Shown here in pieces: positions 1 to 6,579 of a stretch of DNA of 11,371 bases. Location of the stretch: contig CAZWGO010000033.1 in assembly GCA_964633355.1 (NCBI GenBank), positions 1 through 11,371 on the forward strand, read 5' to 3'. Within the stretch, counting starts at the first letter, position 1. Each line of letters begins with the position of its first letter. The position numbers and the translations under genes are program-made. Below the pieces are notes generated by a model, which was not told where the DNA came from, did not search any database, and saw only the letters and a list, made by a program, of their open reading frames with translations. The DNA comes from Micavibrio_B sp964633355 (GTDB lineage: Bacteria > Pseudomonadota > Alphaproteobacteria > Micavibrionales > Micavibrionaceae).

Positions 1-86
1 GATGCTCCTTGGGGATGGCCGAAAAACGGCGTGGCTTTTCACGGTGAAGCCTAACGCTTAAAGCATGACGCGCTTTATTTGAAATT
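1..86. other. Left edge, possible 3' end of an unidentified gene
   Basis: The 86 bases before the hydrolase stop hold no complete gene. Plus frame 1 is open from the edge for 17 codons to a TAA at 52-54, and frame 2 is open nearly as far, so a gene may end here convergently with the hydrolase. The stretch is too short to tell which frame, if any, is coding. A small hairpin (GCCG, five A, CGGC) lies near 18-31 but has no T tract. I assign no function. Confidence 0.25.
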
Positions 87-932
87 TCAAGTTTTTTGCA
101 GCCAGTGATCGATTAAGGCGATTTGGCTGTCCGGATATAATGACGGGACATGGCCCGCATCTTCGATAGTGACGAAATCCATGGCTGCGCCATTTTTACG
201 CTTCCGCATTTTATCTGCGACAGATACTGGAAATAAAAGGGATAATTCACCGCGAATGGCGAGAACGGGCTGTTTTATTTTGTCCCAGTCTTTCCACATG
301 TCGGTATGACCAAGCGGCTGGGATTTGAATTCCTGCACGATCCCCGGATCGAAGCTCCTTGTATAGCGGCCATCTGGTAATCGTCTCATTGAGCTTTGCG
401 CAAAATAAGCCCATTCATCTTCGGTCATCGGGCCGCGATAAAAGGGCGTGCCGATGGATTGTTTCATCGCGCCGATGACGCCGTCCAAAGTTTCAAAAAC
501 CGGGGCTAGGGTTAAATAGCCCGAAATAAAATCGAGCTGGTCCTGCGGCACTTCGGGTCCGACATCGACCAAAACAAGTTTTGAAATGCGCGATTTATCT
601 TTACCTGCCATCAAAATGCCAAGCAAACCGCCCATCGATACGCCGAGCCAGATGCAGGATTTTATATTTGTGTGATCGAGAAAATTTTCGAGATCGGGAA
701 TATAGCGAACGAAAGTATATTGATCCGGCGTAATCCAGTCGCTTTTACCGCGTCCCGGCATATCGATGGCAAGGACACGAAATCCCAGTTTGGCAAAATA
801 TTCGCCGACGAATTTAAAATCCTGAGAGTTGCCGGTCAGGCCATGTAGGCATACCAAAGAGGGACCGTCATCCGGTCCCCATTGGCGGTAGAAAATATTA
901 GATCCGCTGGAGGTGAAGCTGAGTTCTTTCAT
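87..932 (-). CDS. Alpha/beta hydrolase
   Basis: This 281-residue protein is a typical cytoplasmic single-domain alpha/beta-fold hydrolase of the MhpC-like superfamily. It has no signal peptide or membrane segment. The oxyanion-hole HG is at residues 30-31, the DMPGRGKSD segment at 57-65, the nucleophile elbow GVSMGG places Ser99 as nucleophile, and DAGHVPS gives His261 as the catalytic base. The acid usually found after strand 7 (an RGxxSDLL-like motif in relatives) appears replaced: the sequence reads RGELSLLFP at 227-235, with Leu where Asp is expected. Asp123 in LVDVGPE, after strand 6, could take over, as in some other members of the fold. The gene lies 21 bp downstream of the 119-residue gene on the same strand and has no obvious Shine-Dalgarno, so it may be read from the same transcript. 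The substrate cannot be told; esterase, lactonase or C-C hydrolase are all possible. Confidence 0.93.
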   Translation of the reverse strand: MKELSFTSSGSNIFYRQWGPDDGPSLVCLHGLTGNSQDFKFVGEYFAKLGFRVLAIDMPGRGKSDWITPDQYTFVRYIPDLENFLDHTNIKSCIWLGVSMGGLLGILMAGKDKSRISKLVLVDVGPEVPQDQLDFISGYLTLAPVFETLDGVIGAMKQSIGTPFYRGPMTEDEWAYFAQSSMRRLPDGRYTRSFDPGIVQEFKSQPLGHTDMWKDWDKIKQPVLAIRGELSLLFPVSVADKMRKRKNGAAMDFVTIEDAGHVPSLYPDSQIALIDHWLQKT

Positions 933-953
933 GAAGAACAGATTAGCTTTAAT

Positions 954-1313
954 TTACGCGTTGGCAAACTCCAATGTCGGAATGCTGTTCCATAAATAAT
1001 CAAAAGACCCGACGCTATTGATATTGGTGATTCTGTCCAAATCTTCTTTTGCTGTTGCCAGATCTTTCAAAGAAGAAACCAGTACGCCTGACTCCTGAAG
1101 GGCATTTGTTTGGCCTTTTGTACTTTGCATGGCGCGCAGTAAAGTATCAAGCTGGTCGGCAGGAACAGCATAGACATTGACCTTACATCCTGGAAAAGTC
1201 GTCTTTAGTTCTGAAGCAAGTGTGAAAGCGTCAGTCGGGCTATGTGACGCTCTAAATTGGTCAAAACCTGTTTGTCCGGCCTTTTTTTCGATTAAATATG
1301 CTGCTGTGGTCAT
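954..1313 (-). CDS. Hypothetical 119-residue protein
   Basis: I do not recognise this protein. It is predicted soluble, with no signal peptide or membrane segment and a single cysteine (Cys43). Residues 27-95 look like alternating helices and short strands: TDAFTLASELKTTF, then VNVYAVPADQLDTLLRAM, then a charged segment with many Leu, Asp and Lys. That suggests a small alpha/beta fold. The ATG at 1311-1313 is well supported by a strong Shine-Dalgarno, GAGGAG at 1319-1324, with a 5-nt spacer. A perfect inverted repeat lies just upstream (1328-1343). The alpha/beta hydrolase follows 21 bp downstream on the same strand, so the two may form an operon. The reading frame is intact, and the strong ribosome binding site argues that it is a real gene. 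Confidence 0.78.
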   Translation of the reverse strand: MTTAAYLIEKKAGQTGFDQFRASHSPTDAFTLASELKTTFPGCKVNVYAVPADQLDTLLRAMQSTKGQTNALQESGVLVSSLKDLATAKEDLDRITNINSVGSFDYLWNSIPTLEFANA

Positions 1314-1318
1314 GAATT

Positions 1319-1324
1319 CTCCTC
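1319..1324 (-). promoter_or_regulatory. Strong Shine-Dalgarno of the 119-residue gene
   Basis: On the minus strand the sequence reads GAGGAG, then five bases, then ATG. This is the best ribosome binding site in the left part of the window and fixes the start of the orphan gene at 1313. Confidence 0.7.
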
Positions 1325-1327
1325 TTA

Positions 1328-1343
1328 GAATATTAGAATATTC
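1328..1343. promoter_or_regulatory. Perfect 16-bp palindrome, candidate operator
   Basis: GAATATT and AATATTC form 7-bp arms separated by AG. The same stretch also reads as two tandem copies of TTAGAATA (1325-1340). It starts 4 nt upstream of the Shine-Dalgarno of the 119-residue gene, inside an AT-rich 79-bp spacer where the promoter is expected. An operator for a dimeric regulator is one reading. The arms are all A/T except the terminal G-C pair, so a stable RNA hairpin or terminator is unlikely. I found no convincing -35/-10 pair here. Confidence 0.4.
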
Positions 1344-1392
1344 GATTTGAATTCATAATCTCTTAAAATTAGATCAAATTTTATTTAATTTC

Positions 1393-2127
1393 CTAACGCG
1401 CAACCATTACAGAAATGAATATATAATTTGGCAATGTTGACATACAAAAATCATGTTTGCCATTAAAAGCAGGATCGTCCTGTATTCCGCTGGACGCCAT
1501 GGTGCCATTATAGACGGATGATGATGTTGTCCAGGTCGTCGGTGGCTCTCCTCCCGGATTGGTCACACCAACAAGATCGTTGATGGCCAGACATGTTTCA
1601 CGATTCAGCCATTGCTGATTCATGAGGAGATCGTTAGCAGAAACTGTGCCGGCGGTATCGTCAGTTCCGATTTCTTTGACTTGCCAGACCCTGAAACCGA
1701 TGTGGCCGGCCTTCCATTGGGAACTTCCCAATACAGGCGTTGTCAATGCGTCAGGCGTCGGCAAAGTCGGTGAAAGATTGCCTCCTGCGGGATCAAATAA
1801 ATGGCAAATTTTTGTGCCTGGCGCGTTGCCATAGTCGGGGTTTAATACGCCATTGGACTGAGTTTGATATCCCGAAGTCGTAAAATTTAAAGTAGTATCA
1901 GTGCAGCCATTACCGATTTTAAGCCTTGATACGGTTGCTCGGATTAAAGCTGCATGTTGTAAGATCTGTGCAGCGTAGGCTTTGGCCTTGTCTTTTGAAA
2001 TTGTACCACCACTTGTCCTGTTAGACGAAGTAACTGCGTAGGCTAATGCTGCAAACAGAGCGACGGCAATCAAGATAAGAAAAAGGACGTTTCCTCTTTG
2101 ATAGTTTGTGCCATTTCCGACTGTCAT
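1393..2127 (-). CDS. Prepilin-like exported or membrane-anchored protein, function unknown
   Basis: This protein has 244 residues from the chosen start. An upstream in-frame ATG at 2220 would make it 275 residues but would overlap secA by 74 bp. The ATG at 2125-2127 has a Shine-Dalgarno, AGGGGA at 2135-2140 with a 7-nt spacer, and begins just after secA ends. The N-terminus (QRGNVLFLILIAVALFAAL) is a short polar leader, an Arg-Gly, then one strongly hydrophobic helix at about 13-33. It resembles a type IV prepilin or pseudopilin with possible cleavage after Gly12, but lacks the usual Glu at +5. A helical segment (about 44-72) follows, then a Gly/Thr/Pro/Asn-rich outer domain with four cysteines (75, 108, 179, 228), which could form two disulfides outside the cytoplasm. 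The protein may use the Sec machinery encoded just upstream, but adjacency alone does not prove it. I know no named family for the outer domain. Confidence 0.82.
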   Translation of the reverse strand: MTVGNGTNYQRGNVLFLILIAVALFAALAYAVTSSNRTSGGTISKDKAKAYAAQILQHAALIRATVSRLKIGNGCTDTTLNFTTSGYQTQSNGVLNPDYGNAPGTKICHLFDPAGGNLSPTLPTPDALTTPVLGSSQWKAGHIGFRVWQVKEIGTDDTAGTVSANDLLMNQQWLNRETCLAINDLVGVTNPGGEPPTTWTTSSSVYNGTMASSGIQDDPAFNGKHDFCMSTLPNYIFISVMVAR

Positions 2128-2134
2128 AACTATA

Positions 2135-2140
2135 TCCCCT
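2135..2140 (-). promoter_or_regulatory. Shine-Dalgarno deciding the start of the prepilin-like gene
   Basis: AGGGGA on the minus strand lies 7 nt before the ATG at 2127, inside the 19-bp gap after the secA stop. It supports this start over the in-frame ATGs at 2163 and 2220, which lie inside secA. Confidence 0.65.
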
Positions 2141-2146
2141 AGAATA

Positions 2147-4891
2147 TCAGCCAATCTTCCCATGGCATTGCTTGTATTTCTTGCCGGAGCCGCAAGGGCA
2201 GGGGTCGTTACGCGAAACATTGCCTTCCCATGTTAACGGATCAGCCTCGTCGAATTTACGGCGCATCTGAGTAACGTTACCACGTTGCGGCTCTTCTTCC
2301 GCTTCAGTGGCAAAGGCAGGGTCCTCACGGGTTTCATGCGCGAGCGCTTCTTCCTGCGCACGTTGCTCGGCGATCATGCGGGCGAAAGCCTCTTCGTCGA
2401 TATTGATTTCGACAAGAGATAGATTTTGTACGACGGCGGTTTTGAGTTTACCAAGCATCGATTCAAAGAGTCCAAAGGATTCCGCTTTGTATTCATTTAG
2501 CGGATCGCGTTGTGCAAAGGCTCGCAAATTGATCCCCTGACGCAAATGGTCGAGATGGAGAAGGTGTTCTTTCCAGTGACCGTCCAGTTGGCGTAGGACG
2601 AATGATTTCTCAATCTCGGCAAAGAAATTCGCACCGGCGCGATTGGCTTTCGCTTCCATCTTCTCGTCGGATATTTTCTTCAGGCGCTCGATGATTTCAG
2701 TATCGGCAATACCTTCTTCTTTCGCCCAGTCTTCCACCGGCGCTTCCACATTCGTATCGAGGCCGAGAATAGCGCCGACTTCAGTTTTGAGGCCGTGGAT
2801 ATCCCATTGCTCGGCATAAGAGTTTGGCGGGATGGCATTTTCAACCAGTTCTTCAATCACTTCGTGGCGCATATCTGTAACAATCTCTGTCACATTTTCA
2901 GCTTCCATGATTTCGCGGCGCTGTTCATAGATGATCTTACGCTGGTCATTCATCACGTTATCGAATTTCAGCAAGTTTTTGCGAATTTCGAAGTTTTGCT
3001 GTTCGACGCGGTGCTGGGCTTTTTCCAATGCTTTTGACAGCCACGGGTGGGCGAGGGCTTCGCCTTCTTTCAGGCCAATGGATTTATTGGAGAGAACGGC
3101 TTCCAAAGCATCAGGGGAGAAAATCCTCATCAGGTCGTCTTGCGTTGAGAGGAAGAAAGCGGATTCACCCGGGTCGCCCTGGCGGCCTGCACGGCCGCGA
3201 AGCTGGTTATCGATACGGCGCGATTCATGGCGCTCTGTACCGATGATGAAAAGGCCACCGCCGGCGAGAACGATTTCCTTGTCGCGTGCGATTTCATCGC
3301 GAATGATAGCCTTACGGCGTTCCTGTTCGTTCTCGTCGATATCGGTCGGGACTTCCTGTGCAACCCTCATTTCATAGTTACCGCCGAGCTGGATATCCGT
3401 TCCGCGGCCTGCCATATTGGTGGCGATGGTCACGGCTTTCGGGCGTCCGGCTTGCGCGATGATGGCTGATTCCTGTTCATGCATACGCGCGTTTAAAACC
3501 TGGTGTGCAATACCTGCATCTTTCAAGCGGGCAGAGAGAGATTCCGATTTCTCGATGGAAACGGTGCCGACCAATACAGGTTGGTTACGCGCCGTCGCTT
3601 CTTTGACGAGATCGATAATCGCCTGTTCTTTTTCGCGCATCGATTTGTAGATTTTATCGTTTTGATCTTTACGTTTTACCGGAACATTGGTCGGAATATC
3701 GACGACGCCAAGTTTGTAAATTTCCATGAATTCACCGGCTTCGGTGATCGCCGTTCCCGTCATACCCGAGAGTTTCGGATAAAGGCGGAAATAATTCTGG
3801 AAGGTGATGGAAGCGAGGGTCTGGTTCTCTTTTTGAATCTGGACATGCTCTTTCGCTTCCAACGCCTGATGCAGACCTTCGGAGAAGCGGCGGCCTTCCA
3901 TCATACGGCCTGTGAATTCGTCGATGATGATAACCTTGTCGTCTTTTACGATGTAATCGGTATCGCGGGAGAAAAGTTTATGGGCGCGAAGAGCCTGGTT
4001 GACATGGTGGACGATGGTGATGTTTTGCGCATCGTATAAAGCGCCTGTTTCTAAAAGACCTGCGGCGCGAAGATTTTCTTCCATCTTCTCGACGCCGGCT
4101 TCGGTCAGAAGAACGGTTTTGACTTTTTCGTCCTTCTCGTAATCTTCTTCAGTCAGGGCGGGAATAAGCGCATCGACCTTGATATAAAGATCGGGCGCGC
4201 CTTCGGTCGGGCCGGAAATAATCAGCGGCGTCCGCGCTTCATCGATCAAAATGGAATCGACTTCATCGACGATGGCAAAATTAAACTCGCGCTGAACCAT
4301 TTCGCTTAGCGAATATTTCATGTTGTCGCGCAAGTAATCGAAACCGAATTCATTGTTGGTTCCATATGTAATATCGGCGGCATAGGCGGCGCGGCGCTCT
4401 TCATCGGAAATATTGGAAAGAATGCAACCCGTCGTCAGGCCCATCCAGTTATACAAACGGCCCATCCAGTCGCTGTCGCGCTTGGCAAGATAATCGTTGA
4501 CGGTAACGACATGCACGCCTTTGCCGGTCAGGGCATTCAAGTAAGTCGCGAGTGTCGCAACGAGAGTTTTACCTTCACCCGTTCTCATCTCGGCGATCTT
4601 GCCGTTATGCAGCGTCATACCGCCGATGAGCTGGACGTCGAAATGGCGCATGCCGAGAACGCGTTTTGAGGCTTCGCGGATCGCGGCAAAAGCGTCCGGC
4701 AAAAGATCGTCCAAAGTCTCGCCTTCCTGCAAACGCTGACGGAATTCAAACGTCTTGTTTTTGAGCGCGTCATCCGACAGGGCGGCGTATTGCGGCTCCA
4801 GATCGTTGATCACGGGAACTGTTTTATAGAAGTTTTTCAGAATCCGGTCGTTGCTGCTGCCGAAGATTTTCGTGGCGAGATTTAAAAGCAT
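2147..4891 (-). CDS. secA: Protein translocase ATPase SecA
   Basis: SecA is the ATPase that drives unfolded preproteins through the SecYEG channel. At 914 residues this copy is full length for a proteobacterial SecA. It begins with the family-typical MLLNLATKIFGSSNDR. The Walker A motif MRTGEGKT is at 102-109 and the Walker B/DEAD segment DEVDSILIDEART at 209-221. The preprotein cross-linking domain follows (about 230-370). The second ATPase domain carries TNMAGRGTDI (491-500) and the arginine-finger helicase motif QLRGRAGRQGDPG (563-575). The helical scaffold contains QRDPLNEYK. The C-terminus ends in the zinc-binding CPCGSGKKYKQCHG (898-911: Cys898, Cys900, Cys909, His910), which binds SecB and lipids. 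A weak AAGGA precedes the ATG. A sigma70-like promoter is at 4920-4948. The gene is divergent from the foldase, another envelope protein factor, and the prepilin-like gene follows after 19 bp with no terminator. Confidence 0.99.
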   Translation of the reverse strand: MLLNLATKIFGSSNDRILKNFYKTVPVINDLEPQYAALSDDALKNKTFEFRQRLQEGETLDDLLPDAFAAIREASKRVLGMRHFDVQLIGGMTLHNGKIAEMRTGEGKTLVATLATYLNALTGKGVHVVTVNDYLAKRDSDWMGRLYNWMGLTTGCILSNISDEERRAAYAADITYGTNNEFGFDYLRDNMKYSLSEMVQREFNFAIVDEVDSILIDEARTPLIISGPTEGAPDLYIKVDALIPALTEEDYEKDEKVKTVLLTEAGVEKMEENLRAAGLLETGALYDAQNITIVHHVNQALRAHKLFSRDTDYIVKDDKVIIIDEFTGRMMEGRRFSEGLHQALEAKEHVQIQKENQTLASITFQNYFRLYPKLSGMTGTAITEAGEFMEIYKLGVVDIPTNVPVKRKDQNDKIYKSMREKEQAIIDLVKEATARNQPVLVGTVSIEKSESLSARLKDAGIAHQVLNARMHEQESAIIAQAGRPKAVTIATNMAGRGTDIQLGGNYEMRVAQEVPTDIDENEQERRKAIIRDEIARDKEIVLAGGGLFIIGTERHESRRIDNQLRGRAGRQGDPGESAFFLSTQDDLMRIFSPDALEAVLSNKSIGLKEGEALAHPWLSKALEKAQHRVEQQNFEIRKNLLKFDNVMNDQRKIIYEQRREIMEAENVTEIVTDMRHEVIEELVENAIPPNSYAEQWDIHGLKTEVGAILGLDTNVEAPVEDWAKEEGIADTEIIERLKKISDEKMEAKANRAGANFFAEIEKSFVLRQLDGHWKEHLLHLDHLRQGINLRAFAQRDPLNEYKAESFGLFESMLGKLKTAVVQNLSLVEINIDEEAFARMIAEQRAQEEALAHETREDPAFATEAEEEPQRGNVTQMRRKFDEADPLTWEGNVSRNDPCPCGSGKKYKQCHGKIG

Positions 4892-4919
4892 AATATTGTA
4901 AGTCCTTTATTGGTCTCCT

Positions 4920-4948
4920 GATATAAAGCGCAAGGATTATGTCGTCAA
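4920..4948 (-). promoter_or_regulatory. Sigma70-like promoter of secA
   Basis: On the minus strand TTGACG (4943-4948) and TATATC (4920-4925) are separated by exactly 17 bp. This is close to consensus and lies 29-57 bp before the secA start, giving a short leader. It is predicted by eye only. Confidence 0.6.
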
Positions 4949-5025
4949 TGTCCGGAGCGTAAGGGATTGAATCAGCGGGGGGTAAATCGGGAAAAACCCG
5001 TTAAAAGCCTATTGCCAGACAAGGC

Positions 5026-5045
5026 CTCGTATGACCAAATACGGG
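5026..5045. repeat. Small inverted repeat in the secA/foldase intergenic region
   Basis: CGTAT (5028-5032) and ATACG (5039-5043) pair around a 6-nt loop, extended by a T-G wobble and a C-G pair to a 7-bp stem. It sits between the divergent secA and foldase genes and could be an operator or a leader hairpin for the foldase. It has no T tract, so it is not an obvious terminator. Confidence 0.3.
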
Positions 5046-5096
5046 ACCTTTCCCCGAACCCTTAGTTACGGAATTTAACATTTAAAGGAATTAACG

Positions 5097-6047
5097 ATGA
5101 ATAACAGAAATCTGGGCATTTTGATCGCTGTCGTCATTATCGCCGCCGCGGCGATTTGCTTCACTATTATGAAAGCAAACAAAGACGAAACCGCTGCCAT
5201 TCAGAACGCAGCCATGGAAGGCACATCGAAAGTCGAGCCAGCCGCAGAAACATTGGAACCGACTGCGGACAACCCTGTCGTGGGTACGGTCGATGGTGTA
5301 AATATCCTTCGTTCCGAAGTCGTTGCCTTTATGCGCAATTTCCCGCCGCAAATGCAGCAAATGCCGGTCGAACAATTATTCCCGATGGCTCTTGAGCAAG
5401 TCGTGACCGCGAAGGTGGTTGACGCCAGAGCTTCTAAAGTGGAAGAGCTTCAATCCGACGCGGAAGTCATGAAACGTCTGGCCGATGCAAAAATCCAGAT
5501 TGTTCGCACGGTCTATCTCGAAAAAGAAATCGAGAAGCTGATGTCGCCAGAGCGGACACAAAAAGCCTATGACAAGTTCAAGGCCGAGCAAGGCAAGGTC
5601 GAAGAAGTCCATGCTCGTCACATTCTCGTAGAAAAAGAAGAGACAGCCAAGGAAATCATCACGAAGCTTGAAGGCGGCGCGAAATTTGAAGATCTTGCGA
5701 AAGAATATTCAAAAGATCCATCCAATAAAGATACAGGCGGCGATCTTGGTTACTTCACGAAAGAAGCCATGGTGAAGGAATTCGCCGATGCTGCTTTTGC
5801 TGGTGAAAAAGGCAAGGTTTTGAAAACGCCTGTCAAAACACAATTTGGTTTCCATGTGATCGAAATTCTCGACAAGCGTAACCGTCCAGTACCTACACTT
5901 GAAGAAGTGAAGCCTGCGCTGGAAGCTGAAGAGCGTCGCCAGATCCTCAACGAAATGGTTGAAGGCTGGGTTAAGGATGCAAAAGTGACCAAGCTCAATA
6001 TCGAAGGCAAGCCGATCGAGGCGCCTAAAGAAGAGCCGAAGAAGTAA
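5097..6047 (+). CDS. Parvulin-type peptidyl-prolyl isomerase (SurA/PrsA-like foldase)
   Basis: This is a 316-residue envelope foldase. One hydrophobic segment at about 7-25 acts as signal peptide or membrane anchor. The Cys21 after it is preceded by Ile, so a lipoprotein signal is unlikely. A linker rich in Glu, Pro and Ala follows (40-60), then an N-terminal SurA_N-like helical region that starts at VVGTVDGVNILRSEV (61-75). The parvulin domain spans about 170-262, with the hallmark HARHILV (172-178), GGDLGYF (214-220) and QFGFHVIEI (249-257), including the two conserved histidines. The C-terminus is charged and Lys/Glu-rich. It catalyses cis-trans isomerisation of proline bonds in proteins leaving the Sec channel, which fits its divergent position next to secA. 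AAAGGA, 7 nt before the ATG, is a good ribosome binding site. The gene is closed by an intrinsic terminator, so it is likely monocistronic. Confidence 0.95.
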   Translation: MNNRNLGILIAVVIIAAAAICFTIMKANKDETAAIQNAAMEGTSKVEPAAETLEPTADNPVVGTVDGVNILRSEVVAFMRNFPPQMQQMPVEQLFPMALEQVVTAKVVDARASKVEELQSDAEVMKRLADAKIQIVRTVYLEKEIEKLMSPERTQKAYDKFKAEQGKVEEVHARHILVEKEETAKEIITKLEGGAKFEDLAKEYSKDPSNKDTGGDLGYFTKEAMVKEFADAAFAGEKGKVLKTPVKTQFGFHVIEILDKRNRPVPTLEEVKPALEAEERRQILNEMVEGWVKDAKVTKLNIEGKPIEAPKEEPKK

Positions 6048-6072
6048 TCGGTTATCAGTAATCAGTTGTCAG
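6045..6072 (+). repeat. Four degenerate tandem heptamers
   Basis: TAATCGG, TTATCAG, TAATCAG and TTGTCAG follow each other directly, starting at the foldase stop codon and ending at the terminator. The consensus is about TWATCAG. They may be chance sequence or a small intergenic repeat; no function is evident. Confidence 0.4.
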
Positions 6073-6104
6073 AAAGGACGAAGTGCTAGGCTTCGTCCTT
6101 TTTT
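6071..6104 (+). terminator. Intrinsic terminator of the foldase gene
   Basis: A 10-bp perfect stem, AAGGACGAAG (6074-6083) with CTTCGTCCTT (6091-6100), encloses a 7-nt loop and runs straight into a run of six Ts (6099-6104). It lies 26 bp after the foldase stop codon and only about 17 nt before the mutT start. Confidence 0.88.
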
Positions 6105-6120
6105 CTTGGTAAAAATAATC

Positions 6121-6579
6121 ATGAAAAAATTTATGTCCTGTGCCGAGGCGTTGGCCGCGCCGCCGCCATTAATGCCGAATTTGCCAATCGTATTGGTGGC
6201 TGCTGCGGCAATCATCGACCGTAAAAAACAAATTTTAATGGCGCAGCGTCCCGAGGGAAAGCCGATGGCGGGTCTGTGGGAGTTTCCCGGCGGCAAGGTC
6301 GATGCCGGAGAGCTTCCCGAATATGCCCTCATGCGGGAACTAGAAGAAGAACTTGGAATAGAAACACGACCTTGTTGCATGTCGGGCGTAGGTTTTGCAT
6401 CGCACACTTACGAGAAATTTCATTTGCTGATGCCGGTTTTTGCCATTCGCGTCTGGAAAGGCGAGCCACAAGGTCGCGAAGGCCAGAATTTGAAATGGAT
6501 GAATGTTCAGGATTTGTATAGTCTGGACATGCCGGAAGCGGATAAGCCGCTTATCCATCAATTGGAAGCCACGCTTTAA
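6121..6579 (+). CDS. mutT: Nudix hydrolase, 8-oxo-dGTP diphosphatase MutT
   Basis: From the ATG at 6121 the protein has 152 residues. A perfect Nudix box GKVDAGELPEYALMRELEEE... (G58, E64, R72-E73, E76-E77, G79-I80) gives the Mg-binding and catalytic site. The preceding AQRPEGKPMAGLWEFPGG is typical of MutT, which removes oxidised guanine nucleotides such as 8-oxo-dGTP from the pool. The start is uncertain. An upstream TTG at 6106 lies in the terminator T tract, ATGs at 6133 and 6172 are also in frame, and none has a clear Shine-Dalgarno. The segment before PIVLVAAAAII (22-32) is longer than in many MutTs, so 6172 may be the true start. Its stop overlaps the next start by one base (TAATG), so it is translationally coupled to the methyltransferase. 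Confidence 0.9.
   Translation: MKKFMSCAEALAAPPPLMPNLPIVLVAAAAIIDRKKQILMAQRPEGKPMAGLWEFPGGKVDAGELPEYALMRELEEELGIETRPCCMSGVGFASHTYEKFHLLMPVFAIRVWKGEPQGREGQNLKWMNVQDLYSLDMPEADKPLIHQLEATL

Noticed and set aside
1314..1392. Terminator after the prepilin-like gene
   Set aside because: The spacer is AT-rich with no GC stem; the only inverted repeat is the AT palindrome next to the following gene.
2128..2220. Longer start of the prepilin-like gene overlapping secA
   Set aside because: The added 31 residues are read from secA coding sequence, push the hydrophobic segment away from the N-terminus and lack a ribosome binding site; the ATG at 2127 has one.
3503..4039. 178-codon open frame antisense to secA
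   Set aside because: It lies wholly inside a well-conserved secA, has no recognisable domain, and several other antisense frames there are equally open; it is a shadow of codon bias.
4988..5000. CGGG-AAAAA-CCCG hairpin as a terminator
   Set aside because: Both neighbouring genes point away from it, the stem is only 4 bp and there is no T run after it.
5097..5160. Lipoprotein signal on the foldase
   Set aside because: Cys21 follows Ile rather than Gly, Ala or Ser, and no lipobox is present.
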